From positions 1-7,373 of the forward strand of contig CALGKV010000121.1 of NCBI GenBank assembly GCA_937930465.1: DNA of 7,373 bases. The letters run 5' to 3'. This DNA comes from Methanosuratincolales archaeon (GTDB taxonomy: Archaea > Thermoproteota > Methanomethylicia > Methanomethylicales > Methanomethylicaceae). The translations under genes and the position numbers were made by a program. Every line of letters starts with the position of its first letter. Within the stretch, counting starts at the first letter, position 1. Positions 4,817 to 7,373 of this stretch are shown in pieces. The notes under the pieces were generated by a model, which had not been told where the DNA came from, ran no database searches, and saw only the letters and a program-made list of their open reading frames with translations.

Positions 4817-7373
4817 ATGGAGGATCTTTTTTCAGCCTTCTCGAAGCCCATCCAAAGGATCATAATGGAGAAGGGCTTCAAGGGATTCACGGAACCGCAG
4901 AGGAAGGCGATCCCGCTGATAATGGACGGCAAGAACGTGCTAGTCATCGCCCCCACCGGCACCGGTAAGACCGAGGCAGCTTTCCTGCCAGTCTTGGACC
5001 GCATAATCAAGGAAGGCGGCATAGGCGGTATCAGAGTCCTCTACATTTCACCGCTGAGGGCACTGAACAGGGATCTGCTCGACAGGCTCCACTGGTGGTG
5101 CAGCAGGCTCGACCTGAAGGTTGCGGTCAGGCACGGAGACACCGAGACGAAGGAGAGGGGGCGGCAGACGATGGCCCCGCCAGACATAATGATCACTACA
5201 CCCGAGACCCTCCAAGCAATGCTTCCTGGGAGAAACCTGAAGGGGCACTTATCAAAGGTTAAGTGGGTAATAGTCGATGAGGTCCATGAGCTGGCAAACG
5301 ACAAGCGTGGCGTACAGCTTGCGCTGGCACTGGAGAGGCTGAGAGAGATCACACCAATTGAGCCCCAGATAATCGGCCTCTCAGCAACCATAGGATCGCC
5401 TGAACTGGTTGGAAAATTCCTTGTTGGCTCTGGTAGGGGATGCGAGATTGTCAGGGTTTCAGTTGCGAAGGACCTTGCCCTGGATGTCATCCTCCCTGAG
5501 GCGGAAAACTCGGACTACGAGCTAGCAGAGAGGCTCGCTACCTTCCCCGAGGTTGCAGCAAGGCTCAGGAGTCTGAAGGAGCTGATTGAGAAGAACAGGT
5601 CGACGCTCGTATTCACAAATACGAGGTCTGAAGCAGAGATCCTGACCAGCAGGTTTAGGATATGGGATGTCAATTCTCCAATAAGCATTCACCACGGGAG
5701 CCTCGCAAAGTCCTCTAGGGTAGAGGTGGAAGCGAGTCTGAAAAAGGGGGAGCTCAAGGGGGTTATCTGCACATCCTCGCTCGAGCTCGGGATCGACATA
5801 GGCAACGTCGACCTCGTGATACAGTACAACTCGCCCAGGCAGGTGACGAGGCTGCTGCAGAGGGTTGGCCGTTCAGGTCACTGGGTAGGGGGCGTTTCGA
5901 GAGGGGTAATTGTGACCATGGACTCGGACGATGCACTCGAGTCCGCAGTGATAGTCAGGAAGGCTCTGGCTGAGGAGCTTGAGGAGGTGAAGATAGTCGA
6001 GAGCCCTTTTGACGTTCTTACTCACCAGATCGCCGGGCTCCTTCTCGACGAGGGCAGGAGGGGGGTAAGCGAGCTCCTCTCGATTGTGAGGAGGGCATAT
6101 CCATTCACAACACTGGAGGAGATAAGGCTTGAAAGGGTGCTTGAATACATGAGTAACAGGAGACCGAGGCTTGCACTCTACCTCCCGGAGGAAGAGATCC
6201 TGATAAAGTCTAGGCCAAAGGAGGCGCTTTACCAGTACTACTTCGAGAACCTTTCTATGATCCCTGAGGAGAAGCACTATGTGGTTATTGACGAGAAGAC
6301 TGACGAGGCCATAGGGCTCCTCGACGAGGCGTTCGTTGCAGAGTACGGGGAGCCAGGGGTTAAGTTCATAGTGAGGGGCTCACCATGGAAGATAGTCCAG
6401 GTGTACAAGAGCGCAGTCTACGTGAGGGCTGAGGATGACCCGACGGGAGCGATACCTGACTGGATAGGGGACGAGATACCAGTGCCTTTTGAGATAGCCC
6501 AGGAGGTAGGAAGCATCAGGAGGAGGGCTGCTAGCGCATTGAGGCAAGGCAAGGACTACGGCGCGGTCATCGATGAATTGCTCAAGGATTACCAGATCTC
6601 CAGGGATACCCTCTACCGGGCGCTCCTGGAATTGAAGGAACAGGCCGAGGGCAGGTGGGAGATCCCTTCAGACGAGATTGTCACGGTCGAGGGCTGGGAA
6701 GGCTATGTCATAGTTAGCTGCGCTTTTGGCCTTATGATAAACAAGGCGCTCTCGAGGATACTGGGGTACATGATAACTCAAAGGACAGGCACGGGGGCGG
6801 GAACATCGCAGGACGCCTACCGTGTCTTCGTCAAGGCAAATGTGAGTCCCTCCCTGGTTGCGGAGATCCTCAACGGGCTCGAGGCGGATGAGGTGCGGAG
6901 GGTTGCCGAGGCTGCTGTCGAAAGGACAGGGTTGTTCAGGAGGAGGCTTATTCACGTCGCAAAAAGGATGGGGGTCATAAGCAAGGAGGCAGAGATCAGC
7001 GACGTCGGGACTGCCCAACTCGTGGAGAACTTGAAGGGGAGCATAATATATGAGGAGGCGATGAGCGAGGTATTCTCGAAGGATTTGGATATAGAAGGGC
7101 TTGTCTCTATTGTAGATGGGATCAAATCCGGAAGGTTCAAGATCAGGGTCATGGATCCGGAGTTGCCGCTATCCCCAATCTCGAGGGTTGGGATAAGGGA
7201 GCTTGGCTGGAAGACGGATCTGGTGCCTGCGGACCGGCTAAGGAGGCTCCTCATAGAGTCGACTAAGGCGAGGCTCCTGAATGAGGCAAGGGTTGCCGTC
7301 TGTGCCGAGTGCTTTAGGTATGTCGAGAGCATGAAGATAAAGAGCTTCATCAACGGATTCAGGTGCCCGGAGT
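4817..7373 (+). CDS. lhr: Lhr-family superfamily 2 helicase, 3' end missing
   Basis: A large ATP-dependent 3'-5' DNA helicase of the Lhr type, linked in archaea to repair or replication-coupled repair. The frame is open for 852 codons to the window edge. Helicase motifs in order: Walker A APTGTGKT at 45-52, SPLRAL at 79-83, TTPETL at 127-132, DEVH at 154-157, SAT at 189-191, VFTNTR at 265-270, SSLELGIDIG at 320-329 and QRVGRSGH at 348-355. A winged-helix and Lhr beta-barrel region follows; GSPWKI at 521-526 holds Trp524, the likely counterpart of the conserved nucleic-acid-stacking Trp of Lhr proteins, and PDWIGDE at 547-553 is also typical. Near the edge, Cys829-x2-Cys832 and Cys850 before Pro look like the start of a zinc ribbon. 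I chose ATG 4817 because it lies just after the predicted transcription start; an in-frame TTG at 4796 would precede it, and ATG 4865 would trim the N-terminal helix. Confidence 0.95.
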   Translation, partial: MEDLFSAFSKPIQRIIMEKGFKGFTEPQRKAIPLIMDGKNVLVIAPTGTGKTEAAFLPVLDRIIKEGGIGGIRVLYISPLRALNRDLLDRLHWWCSRLDLKVAVRHGDTETKERGRQTMAPPDIMITTPETLQAMLPGRNLKGHLSKVKWVIVDEVHELANDKRGVQLALALERLREITPIEPQIIGLSATIGSPELVGKFLVGSGRGCEIVRVSVAKDLALDVILPEAENSDYELAERLATFPEVAARLRSLKELIEKNRSTLVFTNTRSEAEILTSRFRIWDVNSPISIHHGSLAKSSRVEVEASLKKGELKGVICTSSLELGIDIGNVDLVIQYNSPRQVTRLLQRVGRSGHWVGGVSRGVIVTMDSDDALESAVIVRKALAEELEEVKIVESPFDVLTHQIAGLLLDEGRRGVSELLSIVRRAYPFTTLEEIRLERVLEYMSNRRPRLALYLPEEEILIKSRPKEALYQYYFENLSMIPEEKHYVVIDEKTDEAIGLLDEAFVAEYGEPGVKFIVRGSPWKIVQVYKSAVYVRAEDDPTGAIPDWIGDEIPVPFEIAQEVGSIRRRAASALRQGKDYGAVIDELLKDYQISRDTLYRALLELKEQAEGRWEIPSDEIVTVEGWEGYVIVSCAFGLMINKALSRILGYMITQRTGTGAGTSQDAYRVFVKANVSPSLVAEILNGLEADEVRRVAEAAVERTGLFRRRLIHVAKRMGVISKEAEISDVGTAQLVENLKGSIIYEEAMSEVFSKDLDIEGLVSIVDGIKSGRFKIRVMDPELPLSPISRVGIRELGWKTDLVPADRLRRLLIESTKARLLNEARVAVCAECFRYVESMKIKSFINGFRCPE

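Noticed and set aside
5041..5490. Minus-strand open frame within lhr, as well as others at 5873-6277, 6668-7018 and 6952-7353.
   Set aside because: All are antisense to continuous helicase motifs, have no promoter or ribosome binding site, and show Ser/Leu/Pro-rich shadow composition.
1..7373. Search by eye for CRISPR-like repeats, tandem repeats, terminal inverted repeats, tRNA or other structured RNA genes, and toxin-antitoxin or defence gene signatures.
   Set aside because: No regularly spaced repeat, tRNA-like fold or transposase/defence motif was recognised on either strand; the sequence is almost entirely accounted for by seven ordinary protein genes.

Overview
The window reads as archaeal DNA, most likely from a thermophilic lineage of the Thermoproteota/TACK type; I would not go finer than that from sequence alone. 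Three things point there. TATA-box promoters sit about 26-27 bases upstream of start codons, two of them placed so that the mRNA would be leaderless. Arg is written mostly with AGG/AGA and Ile often with ATA. The gene content also fits, with a large archaeal-style Lhr helicase and single-gene transcription units. The window is fully packed: seven protein genes, no rRNA, tRNA, CRISPR array, insertion sequence or phage gene seen, and no gene-free stretch longer than about 100 bases.

Layout. Bases 1-1409 (+) hold the end of an ABC-2 type exporter operon: the C-terminal two thirds of a DrrA-like ATPase (5' end outside the window), then its DrrB-like membrane permease, coupled by an ATGA overlap. 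Convergent to it, with a 6-base gap, is a two-gene minus-strand operon (3166 down to 1416): a Rieske-type [2Fe-2S] ferredoxin followed, again with an ATGA overlap, by a dihydrolipoamide dehydrogenase/mercuric reductase-like flavoprotein disulfide reductase. A 69-base divergent promoter separates it from a thioredoxin reductase-like gene (3236-4162, +). Convergent to that, with a 15-base gap, is a small LOG/SLOG-type nucleotide-binding protein (4720 down to 4178). A 96-base divergent promoter then separates it from an Lhr-family DNA helicase (4817 to the right edge, +, incomplete at its 3' end).

How the genes may work together. The centre of the window (1416-4162) is a small redox island: a Rieske ferredoxin translationally coupled to a disulfide-reductase flavoprotein, divergent from a second pyridine-nucleotide-disulfide oxidoreductase of the TrxB family, with one AT-rich element possibly serving both promoters. 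This suggests shared control of thiol or electron-transfer chemistry, but no partner thioredoxin, lipoyl protein or oxygenase is in view. The flanking exporter, LOG protein and helicase look like ordinary neighbours.

I found no clear evidence for an undescribed defence, mobile or RNA-based system. The best leads are the Rieske-flavoprotein pair, the histidine-rich tail of the flavoprotein, and unusual residues in the TrxB-like protein.
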